A DNA stretch of 64,000 bases from Actinokineospora diospyrosa. Lineage in GTDB: Bacteria > Actinomycetota > Actinomycetes > Mycobacteriales > Pseudonocardiaceae. The stretch lies in NCBI RefSeq assembly GCF_024171925.1, contig NZ_JAMTCO010000008.1, forward strand, positions 186,001 through 250,000. Direction: 5' to 3'. The position numbers and the translations under genes were made by a program. Of this stretch, positions 1-8,460 are shown piece by piece (within the stretch, counting starts at the first letter, position 1; the number at the start of each line of letters is the position of its first letter). The notes below the pieces were generated by a model. That model did no database searches. It was not told the DNA's origin and saw only the letters and a program-made list of their open reading frames with translations.

Positions 1-948
1 AACAGCTCCCGACACCAACCCGTCCCGCACCCGTGGCGGCGCGAACCCCGCCGCCGCGATCGCGGCGGCGGCCAGTGCCGCGTCGTCGAATCCCAGCTCG
101 TCGCGCCACAGCGCGTACTCCTCGGCCAGGCCGCGGCCGGTCACGTCCGGCACGTCGGTGTTGACCGTCACCGCCACCCCGGCGTCGAGCAGCCGCCGCA
201 CCGGGTGCGCCGCGGGCGAGGGCACGAGTCCCAGGGCCACGTTCGACGAGACGCACACCTCGACCGGGATTCCTCGTTCCCGCAGCAGTGCCATCACCGA
301 CGGGTCCTCCAGCGCGCGGAACCCGTGCCCGATGCGTTGGGCGCCGCCGAGTTCGACGGCTTCGCGGACGCTGTCGGCGCCCGCTGATTCCCCGGCGTGG
401 TGCACCATCCGCAGCCCTGCCTGTTGTGCTTCCCGCAGGACCCCGGCGAAGGGCGCCAGCGGGAACGCCTCGTCCCCGGCGAGTCCGATCCCGACCACGA
501 TGTCGTTGTGGCGGGCGGCCAACTCCACTGTGCGTTCCAGTCGCGCCACCGACTGGCGGCGTGAGTGGTCCAGTAGCAGGCGCACGGTGATCCCGTGTGC
601 GCGTTGGCCTTCGCGCAGTCCGGCGACGACCGCGGCCAGGGGCATGTGGAGGTCGTCGAGTCGTTCGCCGTGGGAGGCGGCGGTGAAGGTGACCTCCGCG
701 TAGTGCGTTCCCTGCGCGGCCTCGTCCGCGCAGAACTCCACGGCGAGCCGGTGGAAGTCCTCTGCGGACCGTGCCAGCGCGCGGACGAGGGAGTTGCGGT
801 CGGCGAAGGCCCGGAAACCGCGGAACGGCCCGCCCGGTGGCACCGGGACGCCCTCGCGCGCCGCCCAGTGCGCCAGGGTCGCCGCCCGCACCGTGCTCTC
901 CAGGTGGACGTGCAAATGCGCCTTCGGCAACGCGACCAAGTCCCGCAC
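1..948 (-). CDS. Adenosine deaminase-family amidohydrolase, C-terminus cut by window edge
   Basis: Zinc-dependent hydrolytic deaminase of the ADA superfamily; 316 codons are visible and the reading frame runs off the left edge. Seen: the N-terminal metal motif HLHVH (residues 11-15) after PK, HHAGE (183-187, with the catalytic Glu187), RIGHG (205-209) and NTD (263-265, zinc Asp265). The residue after that Asp, also Asp in true adenosine deaminases (TDDP), is Val here (TDVP), so the purine-contacting acid is lost and the substrate may not be adenosine. Adenine or an adenosine derivative such as aminodeoxyfutalosine are alternatives. The GTG start is the first after an in-frame stop and its Shine-Dalgarno is weak. 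Cytoplasmic, monocistronic as far as seen. Confidence 0.85.
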   Translation of the reverse strand, partial: MRDLVALPKAHLHVHLESTVRAATLAHWAAREGVPVPPGGPFRGFRAFADRNSLVRALARSAEDFHRLAVEFCADEAAQGTHYAEVTFTAASHGERLDDLHMPLAAVVAGLREGQRAHGITVRLLLDHSRRQSVARLERTVELAARHNDIVVGIGLAGDEAFPLAPFAGVLREAQQAGLRMVHHAGESAGADSVREAVELGGAQRIGHGFRALEDPSVMALLRERGIPVEVCVSSNVALGLVPSPAAHPVRRLLDAGVAVTVNTDVPDVTGRGLAEEYALWRDELGFDDAALAAAAIAAAGFAPPRVRDGLVSGAV

Positions 949-1077
949 ACCACCAGGCTAGAAGCCTTCGGGGCAAGATCGCCGCCGGTTTTCCCGTTCC
1001 ACCGGCAACCTTTCCACTGCTGCCGGTGCTCTTAGGGGGTAGCAGGCACACCTCGAGCGAAAGGGGCCGGATCCACC

Positions 1078-1476
1078 GTGGCACTGACCTTCGCCCAGCC
1101 CGACCGCAGACTCACCCTCACCGTCGCGCGCACCGGCCGCCACGTCACCATCGCCGCGGTGGGCCGCATCGACCTGGCCACCGAGTCGCCCTGGCACGAG
1201 GAGGTCATGCGGGCCTGCACCGCGGCGGACGAGACGACCCGGGTGTGCGTGGACCTCACCGAGGTCACGTTCCTGAGCTGGGCCAGCACCGCGGTCCTGG
1301 TGCGCGCCCACCGGGCCTGCGCGCGCCGCGGCCGGACCCTGCGCGTGGTGGCCAGCGGTCCCGTCCTCACCGGACTGCACGTGACCCGCCTGCACGAGGA
1401 CATCACGATCATCCCGGGGCTGCGGCCGGTCGAGGTCACCCGCCCGCGCGCGGCCACCGGGTGGCTGATCGCCTAG
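1078..1476 (+). CDS. STAS-domain protein (anti-sigma-factor-antagonist-like)
   Basis: A 132-residue single STAS domain of the SpoIIAA/anti-anti-sigma fold, starting at GTG behind an AAAGGGG ribosome site. Such proteins bind anti-sigma kinases and are switched off by phosphorylation of a Ser in a DS(S/A)G motif. Here the equivalent stretch reads FLSWASTAVL (near residues 62-71): the usual Asp-Ser pair is replaced by Ser-Trp, so the normal phospho-site appears absent. It may be a constitutively active antagonist, a dead partner or a ligand-binding STAS domain. No RsbW-like kinase gene lies next to it. The family is clear, the partner unknown. Confidence 0.85.
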   Translation: MALTFAQPDRRLTLTVARTGRHVTIAAVGRIDLATESPWHEEVMRACTAADETTRVCVDLTEVTFLSWASTAVLVRAHRACARRGRTLRVVASGPVLTGLHVTRLHEDITIIPGLRPVEVTRPRAATGWLIA

Positions 1477-1556
1477 CGCCCGCGGTGTCCGGTCGCGTCA
1501 CTCGATGCGGTGACAGCCGGGTGGCGGGAGCGCGCGGGGCGCAGCACTGTTGGCCG

Positions 1557-2258
1557 GTGGACTTCCCCCGGTTGGACGCCCTCAGCGACCAGTACGAGAG
1601 CCCGTTCGCGACGTTCCTGGCGCACACCGACCAGAAGCGCAAGGCCAACCGCTACCTGGAGCAGGTGGCCGACGGGTTGGCGCGGCGGGCGGTGTTCGTC
1701 GACGCCGGGGCGGGGACCGGGGACACCACCGCGCACCTGGCCGAGCGGTTCGAGCGGGTGGTCGCCATCGAGCCCAACCCGGCGTTGCGGGCGCAGCTGG
1801 CGGGCCGGGTGCCCGGCGCGGAGATCATCGACGTGCCGATCCTGGCGGCGGAGCCGGGGGCCGGGGCGGATCTGGTGTTCTGCGGGCACGTCCTGTACTA
1901 CGTGCACCCGGACCTGTGGGCCGAGCACCTGGCCGCCCTCGCGTCGTGGACCGCGCCAGGGGGCCAGTGCGTGGTCGCGATGCAGAACCCCGGCAGTGAC
2001 TGCATGGTCATGTTGCGCGAGTTCGGCGGGCCCCGGTTCGACCTCACCCGGGTGGTCGCCGCCGAGACGCACACGGTGCCGTCGTTCGTGCAGGTGCCCG
2101 ATCTCGACACCGCGGTGGAGGTCGCGGCGTTCATCCTCGGGTTGGCGCCGTTGCCGGTCACCAGGGACCTGGTCGAGGACTACATCGAGCAGCGGTTCCG
2201 GGCGGCGGGCAGCTACGTGTTCTCCTGCACCCAGGACTTCCACCACCTGGCCACCTGA
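1557..2258 (+). CDS. Class I SAM-dependent methyltransferase
   Basis: A 233-residue protein with a Rossmann SAM-binding domain: motif I VDAGAGTGDT near residue 48, acidic end of strand 2 VAIEPNP near 71, and a motif-IV-like DLVFCGHVL. It resembles small-molecule methyltransferases of the Methyltransf_11/25 type; the substrate cannot be told. The chosen GTG (VDFPRL) is the last start before the conserved part; no good Shine-Dalgarno is visible, so a slightly longer N-terminus is possible. Followed directly by three stacked hairpins that separate it from the convergent hydrolase gene. Confidence 0.75.
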   Translation: MDFPRLDALSDQYESPFATFLAHTDQKRKANRYLEQVADGLARRAVFVDAGAGTGDTTAHLAERFERVVAIEPNPALRAQLAGRVPGAEIIDVPILAAEPGAGADLVFCGHVLYYVHPDLWAEHLAALASWTAPGGQCVVAMQNPGSDCMVMLREFGGPRFDLTRVVAAETHTVPSFVQVPDLDTAVEVAAFILGLAPLPVTRDLVEDYIEQRFRAAGSYVFSCTQDFHHLAT

Positions 2259-2274
2259 GCCCGGGAACGCGAAA

Positions 2275-2295
2275 AGCCCCGGCGGGGCCGGGGCT
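2275..2295. terminator. Perfect 9-bp hairpin terminator
   Basis: AGCCCCGGC and its exact complement with a 3-nt GGG loop, 16 nt after the methyltransferase stop and preceded by AAA. A likely intrinsic terminator, with no T-run as is common in actinobacteria. Confidence 0.8.
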
Positions 2296-2307
2296 CGGGT
2301 GGCGCAA

Positions 2308-2349
2308 GCGGGCGAAGGGGTCCCGGGGGGAGGGATCCCCTTCGCCCGC
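2308..2349. terminator. Second hairpin of the intergenic stack, 13-bp stem
   Basis: GCGGGCGAAGGGG at 2308-2320 pairs perfectly with 2337-2349; 16-nt loop. Lies between convergent genes and can act on both. Confidence 0.7.
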
Positions 2350-2362
2350 CCGCTCCAGTGGT

Positions 2363-2399
2363 GTCGCCGGTGCGGGTGTGGGCACCGCGCACCGGCGAC
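2363..2399. terminator. Third hairpin of the intergenic stack, 12-bp stem
   Basis: GTCGCCGGTGCG at 2363-2374 pairs perfectly with 2388-2399 around a 13-nt loop. It is the hairpin closest to the stop of the minus-strand hydrolase and is its likely terminator. Confidence 0.7.
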
Positions 2400-2441
2400 G
2401 TCTCGATCAGGGCCGCGGTGTCGACGGGTCCGCGGTGTCGA

Positions 2442-3272
2442 TCAGGGTCGCAGCGCGGACTCCAGTGCGGCGGAGAACTCCGCGGGGTGGGTCATGAGGC
2501 CCTGGTGGTCGCCGGGGAACTCGACGAGGTCCTCGCCGTAGAGCTCGGCGAGCTTCGCGGTGGCCTCGTAGCAGGGCAGGCCGCGGGACCCGGCGCCACC
2601 GGCCCAGACGACCCGGGGGGAGGCGTCCTTGAGGGCGGCGATGTCGGGCGTGCCCTGGGTGAACTGCTGCAGCTGGTAGGGGAAGAACAGCTCGAAGTTC
2701 TTCCGCATCTGCTCCATGCCCGCGAGCATCTCCGGGGTCGGCTCCGGCTGGGCGGGCATGTCCTCGGGGTTGACCCCGACGATCTTGACGAACTTGCCGA
2801 CCGCGGGGAAGGCGCCCTCCTTGTGGAAGGTGTCGACGACCTCGTCGAAGTACTCGCGCCACTGCTGTCCGTCGGGCAGCACGTCGATCGCGGCGGGCTC
2901 GTGCGCGACCAGGACCTTGACCTGCTCGGGGTGCTGGATGGCCAGCTCGATGCCCACGAGCGCGCCGCCGCTGGTGCCCAGCACGTAGGCGGGTTCGGAG
3001 GTGACCTCGGCGAGCAGGCGGTGCGCGTCGTCGGCGTGCTCCTCGAGGTGCTGCTCGACCGGCTCACCCTGCAGGCTGCTGCGGGTGTAGCCGCGCGGGT
3101 CGAAGGTGACGACGGTGTAGTTCGCGGCCAGCACCGGGACCAGGCCTGCGAAGCTCGTCGCGTCGGCGGGCGCGCCGGTGATCAGCAGCAGCACCGGACC
3201 GGACCCGGTCACCTCGTAGTGCAGCGTCGCCCCGGGGACGTCGAGTTTGGCTTCGCGAGTTGATTCTGACAT
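2442..3272 (-). CDS. Alpha/beta hydrolase
   Basis: A 276-residue cytoplasmic hydrolase of the alpha/beta fold. Seen: HG-like oxyanion segment LLITGAP near residue 31, FDPRGYTRS, nucleophile elbow GTSGG (Ser as nucleophile), and the C-terminal catalytic His in GDHQG. The ATG beginning MSEST is preferred to an upstream in-frame ATG because conserved sequence starts soon after it and GTGTGAG sits just upstream. Substrate unknown; the sequence resembles general esterase or epoxide-hydrolase-like proteins. A TACAAT -10-like hexamer lies at 3401-3406 on the minus strand. Transcribed alone; followed by the hairpin stack. Confidence 0.85.
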   Translation of the reverse strand: MSESTREAKLDVPGATLHYEVTGSGPVLLLITGAPADATSFAGLVPVLAANYTVVTFDPRGYTRSSLQGEPVEQHLEEHADDAHRLLAEVTSEPAYVLGTSGGALVGIELAIQHPEQVKVLVAHEPAAIDVLPDGQQWREYFDEVVDTFHKEGAFPAVGKFVKIVGVNPEDMPAQPEPTPEMLAGMEQMRKNFELFFPYQLQQFTQGTPDIAALKDASPRVVWAGGAGSRGLPCYEATAKLAELYGEDLVEFPGDHQGLMTHPAEFSAALESALRP

Positions 3273-3494
3273 CTCACACTTTCGGTCGAGGAGAGGCGAC
3301 AACACGCCGGTGGTCGGCCGGGACGAGAGGTCACGGCACGCGGGGGAACCCGCGCCGGGCGGCGTCTGCGCCCCGCCCGGCGGCGGTCCACCGTGTGGTC
3401 ATTGTAGGAGTGGCGCCCGCCCGCCTGTTCTTCCATCGTGCGCTCCGCAGCGGCGCGATTCCAGGCGCGGCAGGCGTTTCACCCCGTCCGGGTG

Positions 3495-4823
3495 CTATTC
3501 GCGTTGGCTGGCCGGGGTGGCGGTGACCGGGTTGGGCACCACGACGGTGGCCACCGGGTCGGCGCCCGCGGCCGGGGTCGGTGCCGGTGGTCGGGTGATC
3601 CGGTCGGACAGGCGCTGCAGCGGCCGTTCCACCAGGAAGTAGCTGATCGTCGCCATGACCACGCAGGCGAGCACGACCACGGTGATCAGTTCCAGGAAGC
3701 TGTTGCGGCCGCGGAAGGCGGTGACGCCGACCGGGTCGTTGCCGAAGATGCTGCCGTTCTGGAACCAGAAGTAGATGACCGCGAAGTGCCACAGGTAGAT
3801 GCCGTAGGAGACCCGGCCCAGGTAGCGCACCGGGAGGTTGGTGAGCACGGCGTCCTGGAACTTCGAGGCGGCGCCGGGGACCGACAGCGGAAGCACCACC
3901 GCGGGCCCCCACAGCAGGAACGTGGTGAGCTGCACGACCGCGGCCGCGGAGTAGGGGAAGTCGAAGTAGCCGATCCTGGCGAACGGGGAGAAGCAGTTCA
4001 CCACGAACAGCGCCGCGGCGGCCAGCCAGAACGCGTTGGGGTGCGCGGCGACGACCCGGTGCAGGGCGGGGACCCGGTCGGGTTCGAGTTGCGCGCGGGC
4101 GGAGATGACGGCCATCGCCATGCCGATGGCGAACACGCCCAGCTGGGCGAAGGGCCAGAAGTACTCCTTGGGGTAGGGGCCCAGGTGGCCCCAGTGCAGG
4201 TAGATGATCCACGGGAAGTTCAGCACCAGCATGACGGCGGGCACGATCATCATCCGGCGGACCCGCTGGTCCATGGTGGCGCCGGTGCGGCCGAGTTTGC
4301 CCATGAGCCAGGCCAGCAGCGGCAGCACGAGGTAGAACTGCATCTCGGTGGGCACCGACCATGTGGGGTCCATGCCCGCCATCCACACCGCGTCGTAGTT
4401 CTGCATCAGCACCAGCGGTCGCAGCACGTACCAGACGCTGTCGACGGAGTTGGCGTTGAGGACGAACAGGCAGACCAGGGTGAGCAGGTAGTAGGCGGGT
4501 AAGAGCCGGAACACCCGGCGGGTGAAGAACTTGCCCAGCGCGGGGCCGGGTTTGCCCGACAGCGACGCCCTGGCGAACGGCCGGTACAGCAGCAGCCCGG
4601 ACAGCACGAAGAACGGGGAGAGGCTGACCGTGAACCCGGACATGAGGGCCGCGGCGAACATGTTGGTCGGCGGGGAGTCGTAGGAGCCGACGAGTCCGGA
4701 GATGAACGCGGTGTGCGTGATGACCACGCCCAACGCGCAGATCCCGCGGATACCCTCCAATCGGGGAACCCGTTGTTTCTCGGTACTGGGTGCGGCGCTG
4801 CCGCCAGCCGCGGGTGCCACCAT
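3495..4823 (-). CDS. Acyltransferase-3 family membrane protein
   Basis: 442 residues with about ten hydrophobic helices, typical of the OafA/YrhL acyltransferase-3 family that O-acylates sugars, peptidoglycan, lipids or antibiotics using acyl groups from inside the cell. Seen: the conserved N-terminal RLEGIRG followed by the first helix with VITHTAF (catalytic His) and the RRVFRLLPAYY segment. The ATG has a strong GGAGGATCAC ribosome site. It ends with a proline/alanine-rich tail. Not in an operon. No SGNH domain is fused. Confidence 0.88.
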   Translation of the reverse strand: MVAPAAGGSAAPSTEKQRVPRLEGIRGICALGVVITHTAFISGLVGSYDSPPTNMFAAALMSGFTVSLSPFFVLSGLLLYRPFARASLSGKPGPALGKFFTRRVFRLLPAYYLLTLVCLFVLNANSVDSVWYVLRPLVLMQNYDAVWMAGMDPTWSVPTEMQFYLVLPLLAWLMGKLGRTGATMDQRVRRMMIVPAVMLVLNFPWIIYLHWGHLGPYPKEYFWPFAQLGVFAIGMAMAVISARAQLEPDRVPALHRVVAAHPNAFWLAAAALFVVNCFSPFARIGYFDFPYSAAAVVQLTTFLLWGPAVVLPLSVPGAASKFQDAVLTNLPVRYLGRVSYGIYLWHFAVIYFWFQNGSIFGNDPVGVTAFRGRNSFLELITVVVLACVVMATISYFLVERPLQRLSDRITRPPAPTPAAGADPVATVVVPNPVTATPASQRE

Positions 4824-4924
4824 GTGATCCTCCAGATCGCCGTCGAGACGATCGCCTATTTTTCTCGAACCGGCGAACCCTGGCTTCTTCTGGAATGCGG
4901 TGACCGCAGGTGACGCAAAGGTCA

Positions 4925-4969
4925 GGGCCCGTGCTCCGCTCGGCGGAGTGCCAAGTGGAGCACGGGCCC
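4925..4969 (-). terminator. 13-bp perfect inverted repeat terminator
   Basis: GGGCCCGTGCTCC at 4925-4937 pairs exactly with 4957-4969. It lies 46 nt beyond the stop of the minus-strand RibD-type reductase and upstream of the acyltransferase start. Confidence 0.75.
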
Positions 4970-5015
4970 GGATGGCCCACCGGCGCCGATTCAGTGGCCG
5001 GTTCGGGTGTTTTCG

Positions 5016-5615
5016 CTAGCCGTTGTCTTTGAGTACCCGGAATGAGATGTGGGTGGCGTAGCCGGACTCGCGCACCCGGGTCCGCTCGGCCTTGACCTTG
5101 AGGTCGTCGAGCCGTTCGAACAGCCGGATGCCCCTGCCGAGCAGGATGGGCGCCAGGTGCAGGGTGAACTCGTCGATGAGGTCGGCGCGCAGGAACTGCT
5201 GCACGACGTTCGCGCTGGCCACCTCGACGTCCTTGTCGCCAGCGGCGGCCCGCGCCTGGTCCAGGGCGCTGTGGATTCCGTCGGTGACGAAGGTGAACGG
5301 CGAGTCCGGCCGCACCCACTCCTGCGGCGGGTTGTGGGTGAGCACGAAGCACGGCACGTCGCCGGGGGTGTTGCCGCCCCAGGCCTCGTCGACGTCGAAC
5401 ATCCGCCTGCCCACGATCATCGCGCCGTTGGCGGCGTGCAGTTCCTCGAGGACCTCGCGGTCGACGCCGGTGCAGCCGAAGCTGCCCGGGACCCCGCCGT
5501 GCACCCAGTGGTGCAGCGCCTCGCCGCCCTCACCCATGTCCTGGCCGGGCCGGTCGTCGACCCCGGCGATAAAGCCGTCGAGTGACATCGACAACGAGAA
5601 TTTGACTTTTCCCAT
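5016..5615 (-). CDS. RibD C-terminal/dihydrofolate-reductase-like protein
   Basis: 199 residues with the fold of the RibD reductase domain (DHFR-like, NADPH-binding). Seen: FSLSMSLDGFIAG at the N-terminus, MIVGRRMFD near residue 75, VASANVVQQFL (nucleotide-binding G/N loop) near 140, and the conserved APILLGRGIRLF. Stand-alone members of this family (YwjB/YyaP type) have no proven substrate. Monocistronic, closed by a perfect hairpin. A second member of the family lies at 17139-17753. Confidence 0.85.
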   Translation of the reverse strand: MGKVKFSLSMSLDGFIAGVDDRPGQDMGEGGEALHHWVHGGVPGSFGCTGVDREVLEELHAANGAMIVGRRMFDVDEAWGGNTPGDVPCFVLTHNPPQEWVRPDSPFTFVTDGIHSALDQARAAAGDKDVEVASANVVQQFLRADLIDEFTLHLAPILLGRGIRLFERLDDLKVKAERTRVRESGYATHISFRVLKDNG

Positions 5616-5829
5616 GCCTGCTCCGATCTAGGCGTTGTTCGCCGTTCACCGCGGCTCGTCGCGCTTATCCGGGATGGGGGGAGACCCGGTCCGCGCGCCG
5701 TTGCCGGTGACACCGCCGGTGGGGAACAACCATCTCGGTCGTGTGGCGGGCACATTACCGGTCGGTGCCCGCCAGGAATGACCGGGGGTGAATGCCGCGG
5801 TGTCGCGCAACGGGTCGCGGAGTCGCTCA

Positions 5830-5863
5830 TGACCGGGCCCGGCTATTTCGCCAGGCCCGGTCA
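5830..5863 (-). terminator. 10-bp hairpin terminator
   Basis: TGACCGGGCC and GGCCCGGTCA flank 14 nt just beyond the stop of the minus-strand BBE oxidase; no other gene ends here. The remaining intergenic sequence up to the RibD-type start shows nothing else I can support. Confidence 0.65.
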
Positions 5864-5882
5864 GGTCCGCTTTTCGCGCCGC

Positions 5883-7412
5883 TCAGCCGATGCTGCGGGC
5901 GAAGCGGAAGAACTGGTGCGGGTCGTACTTGCGCTTGATCCTGGTGAGCCGGTCGTAGTTCTCCGCGTAGTAGGAGCGCCGCCAGTCCGGCAGTGCCGGG
6001 TCGAAGAAGTTCTGGTAGCTCTCGCCCTGCGAGCCGGGCTCCAGGGTGGGGAACGCGGCGGCGAGCCAGGCGGTGGCGGCCTGGGTGTCCTCGGTGGTGG
6101 TGTTCGGGTTGTTGAGGCCGCAGACGAAACCGGCGAGGATCTTGGTGGTGCGGTGCACGAACGCGGTGGCGGTGCGGGCGGGTTCGTTGGCCTTGCCGCC
6201 GAAGGTGTCGAGGTAGATCAGCCGGGTCTGGCCCGCGCGGCCGTCGGCGACCAGGGCGGCGAGCATCCGGTCGATGTTGCTCTCGGGCACGTACCCGGCG
6301 AACATGCGGTTGCGCATCCGGTTGTAGGGCATCCGCGACAGTTGCGCCTCCGGCGAGTAGCCGATCCGGTGGCACTGCTCGACGGTGCTCTCGGCGCAGC
6401 CGTACCACTCCATCATGGCGTCGAAGTAGGACTTCTCCTGCGCGGCGCGGAACACCGGCTCGACCCCGGCGTCGGCGACGAGTTGGTCGAGGAGTCGGTC
6501 GATCTCGGCGACGGTGCCGTGCCAGGCGCCGCCGATGGCCACGATCGGCGGGTTGCCCGAGCCCGCGTCCTCGTTGATGATCGTGGCCGAGGCGGCCAGG
6601 TCGTTGGAGGACTCGTAGGCCCAGGGCTGGAACGCCTTGATGACCCGCTGGGCGTGCTCCCAGTCGAACACGATGTTGAAGTTGACCATGTGCCGCACGT
6701 CGGTGGGGGCGACCTCGTAGTCGGTGATGACGCCGTAGTTGCCGCCGCCGTTGCCGCGCAGCGCCCAGAACAGGTCCGGGTTCTCGGTGGCCGAGGCGCG
6801 CACGTGCCTGCCGTTGGCCAGCACGACGGTGGCCGACACGAGCCGGTCGACGGCCAGGCCGTACTTGCGGGTCTGGAAGCCGATCCCGCCGCCCTGGATG
6901 AACCCGCCCGCGCAGACCGTGGCGCAGGTGCCGCCGACCATCGACAGCCCGCGCGGCGCCAGCGCGTTGAGGACGTCGACCTGTTGGCTGCCCGGTCCGA
7001 TCCGGACGGTGGAGCCGCCCACCTCGATCCGGTTGAGCCGCGAGACGTCCAGGACGATCCCGCTGGAGGTGGAGTAGCCGCCGAAGCTGTGCCCGCCGCT
7101 GCGCGGGACCGCGGGCAGGCCGTTGTCCTGGGCGAACTTGATGACGGTCTGCACGTCGCGCGCCGAGGTGCAGTAGGCGACCGCCTTGGGGCGGACGGCG
7201 TCGTACTCCTGGACGGCGAGTTGCCTGGCGAAGTCGTAGCCCGCGTCGGCGGGCAGCACGAGCGAGCCGGCCAGGGCGCGCCGCAGCGCGTCCCAGTTGG
7301 TCCCCCGGCCGCCCGCGGGCGCGGCGGCCGACGGGATGGACCCGATGGTCCCCACCGCGGCGATGGCTCCGGTCCCGACACCGAGGCGCAGGAAGTCCCG
7401 GCGACTGGGCAT
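5883..7412 (-). CDS. Tat-exported BBE-type FAD-linked oxidase
   Basis: 509 residues. The N-terminus carries a twin-arginine-like signal (SRRDFLRLG followed by a hydrophobic run and an AAAPAGG cleavage region), so export as a folded flavoprotein is expected. The FAD_binding_4 (PCMH) domain has RSGGHSFGGYS, with the His that can bind FAD covalently, and GGTCATVC, whose Cys sits where the second covalent link forms in bicovalent berberine-bridge enzymes. The C-terminal BBE motif ends in YDPHQFFRF. Oxidises an alcohol, sugar or alkaloid-like substrate with O2; substrate unknown. Good GGGGATCACC before the ATG. Confidence 0.88.
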   Translation of the reverse strand: MPSRRDFLRLGVGTGAIAAVGTIGSIPSAAAPAGGRGTNWDALRRALAGSLVLPADAGYDFARQLAVQEYDAVRPKAVAYCTSARDVQTVIKFAQDNGLPAVPRSGGHSFGGYSTSSGIVLDVSRLNRIEVGGSTVRIGPGSQQVDVLNALAPRGLSMVGGTCATVCAGGFIQGGGIGFQTRKYGLAVDRLVSATVVLANGRHVRASATENPDLFWALRGNGGGNYGVITDYEVAPTDVRHMVNFNIVFDWEHAQRVIKAFQPWAYESSNDLAASATIINEDAGSGNPPIVAIGGAWHGTVAEIDRLLDQLVADAGVEPVFRAAQEKSYFDAMMEWYGCAESTVEQCHRIGYSPEAQLSRMPYNRMRNRMFAGYVPESNIDRMLAALVADGRAGQTRLIYLDTFGGKANEPARTATAFVHRTTKILAGFVCGLNNPNTTTEDTQAATAWLAAAFPTLEPGSQGESYQNFFDPALPDWRRSYYAENYDRLTRIKRKYDPHQFFRFARSIG

Positions 7413-7438
7413 GGTGATCCCCTTCGTTCGTCAGTGGA

Positions 7439-7461
7439 GCGCGGCGCCCGGGGCGCCGCGC
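7439..7461 (-). terminator. 10-bp hairpin terminator
   Basis: GCGCGGCGCC and its perfect complement with a 3-nt loop, between the stop of the DUF2306 gene and the start of the BBE oxidase gene on the same strand. Confidence 0.6.
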
Positions 7462-7495
7462 GCTGTCACCCGGAGCGCGCGGGGCCCTCCGGTGG

Positions 7496-8275
7496 TCACA
7501 GGTCCGGGACGGTGAGCTGGACGGTGGTCGCGGTGGCGGGGGTCTTCCTGGCGCGGGTGGTGACGCCGCCGAGGTTGCGGCCCGCGGAGCGTTCGAGCCA
7601 CCAGTGCGCGATCAGCAGGGTGCCGACCCAGCCGACCCAGCGGGCGGCCTCGACGGCGATGAACGGGTTGACGCCCAGCCAGTGCATCCCGATGTTGCCG
7701 ATGGCGAAGCCCCACACGCCGAAGCCCCACATGATGGCGAAGCTGTAGACCATCCAGCGGCGGTGCTCGGCGTAGCGGTGCTGGCGGGCGCGCACCCAGC
7801 CCAGAACCGCGGCGATGGTCCACAGTGGAGCGGCGAGTAGGACCGCGACGCTGCCGGGGGTGAACGCGACCGGGTACATGGCCAGGGCCAGCAGTGCGCT
7901 GGGGATGGCGCCCGCGAGCAGGTAGACCCGGCCGGAGAGCCGGTGCGCGGCGGGGTGCTTGCGGCGCAGCCACGGCCACAGCTGCAGCAGGGTGGTCAGC
8001 ACGGCGACCGAGCCGGTGATCACGTGCCCGGCGAGGAAGGCGTAGTGCAGGGAGTGCTGCGGTGGGATCCGGGCCTGTGCCGGGTCGAAGGTCAGGTACG
8101 GCCGGACCACGTACACCACGAAGGCGACGCCGATGGCCGATAAGAGCAGCAGGGGTAACCGGCTCGGGACGCGCTTGCGGCGACCGGGTTCTCGGCGGGG
8201 TGTGCTCTGGGTGGGTGTTCGCGTGCCTGCACCCGGGGTGTCTGACGGGCCGGGGTTGTCGAGGTGCTGGGTCAC
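7496..8275 (-). CDS. DUF2306 integral membrane protein
   Basis: 259 residues: a polar, Pro/Arg/Thr-rich N-terminal tail of about 40 residues, then about seven hydrophobic helices. Conserved His residues (HSLHYAFLAGHVITG, HPAAHRLSGRVYLLAG, RRWMVYSFAIMWG) fit the DUF2306 family, membrane proteins of unknown function. The GTG start is set by GGGAGAGGAACGAGCACC immediately upstream; the frame stays open far upstream without another plausible site. No direct tie to neighbours. Confidence 0.8.
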   Translation of the reverse strand: MTQHLDNPGPSDTPGAGTRTPTQSTPRREPGRRKRVPSRLPLLLLSAIGVAFVVYVVRPYLTFDPAQARIPPQHSLHYAFLAGHVITGSVAVLTTLLQLWPWLRRKHPAAHRLSGRVYLLAGAIPSALLALAMYPVAFTPGSVAVLLAAPLWTIAAVLGWVRARQHRYAEHRRWMVYSFAIMWGFGVWGFAIGNIGMHWLGVNPFIAVEAARWVGWVGTLLIAHWWLERSAGRNLGGVTTRARKTPATATTVQLTVPDL

Positions 8276-8386
8276 GGTGCTCGTTCCTCTCCCGCGATAG
8301 CCCTCCCCGCGGTCGAGGCGGGCACGCCCGGGGCGGCCGGCCGTGGCTAACAGGCTCGTGCACGGCCCTGCCCGCCGCTTCTCCGA

Positions 8387-8399
8387 AAGTGCTGCACTT
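8387..8399. promoter_or_regulatory. 13-bp palindrome, possible operator
   Basis: AAGTGCTGCACTT is a perfect palindrome around one base, 111 nt upstream of the DUF2306 start and just beyond the end of the AraC gene. A regulator-binding site is possible; single copy, so confidence is low. Confidence 0.3.
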
Positions 8400-8460
8400 G
8401 GCAGGCGCGGGAGTGCGCGGGTGCGCGGGTTGGGCCCGACGGCGGTACCGCGGGAGGCGG

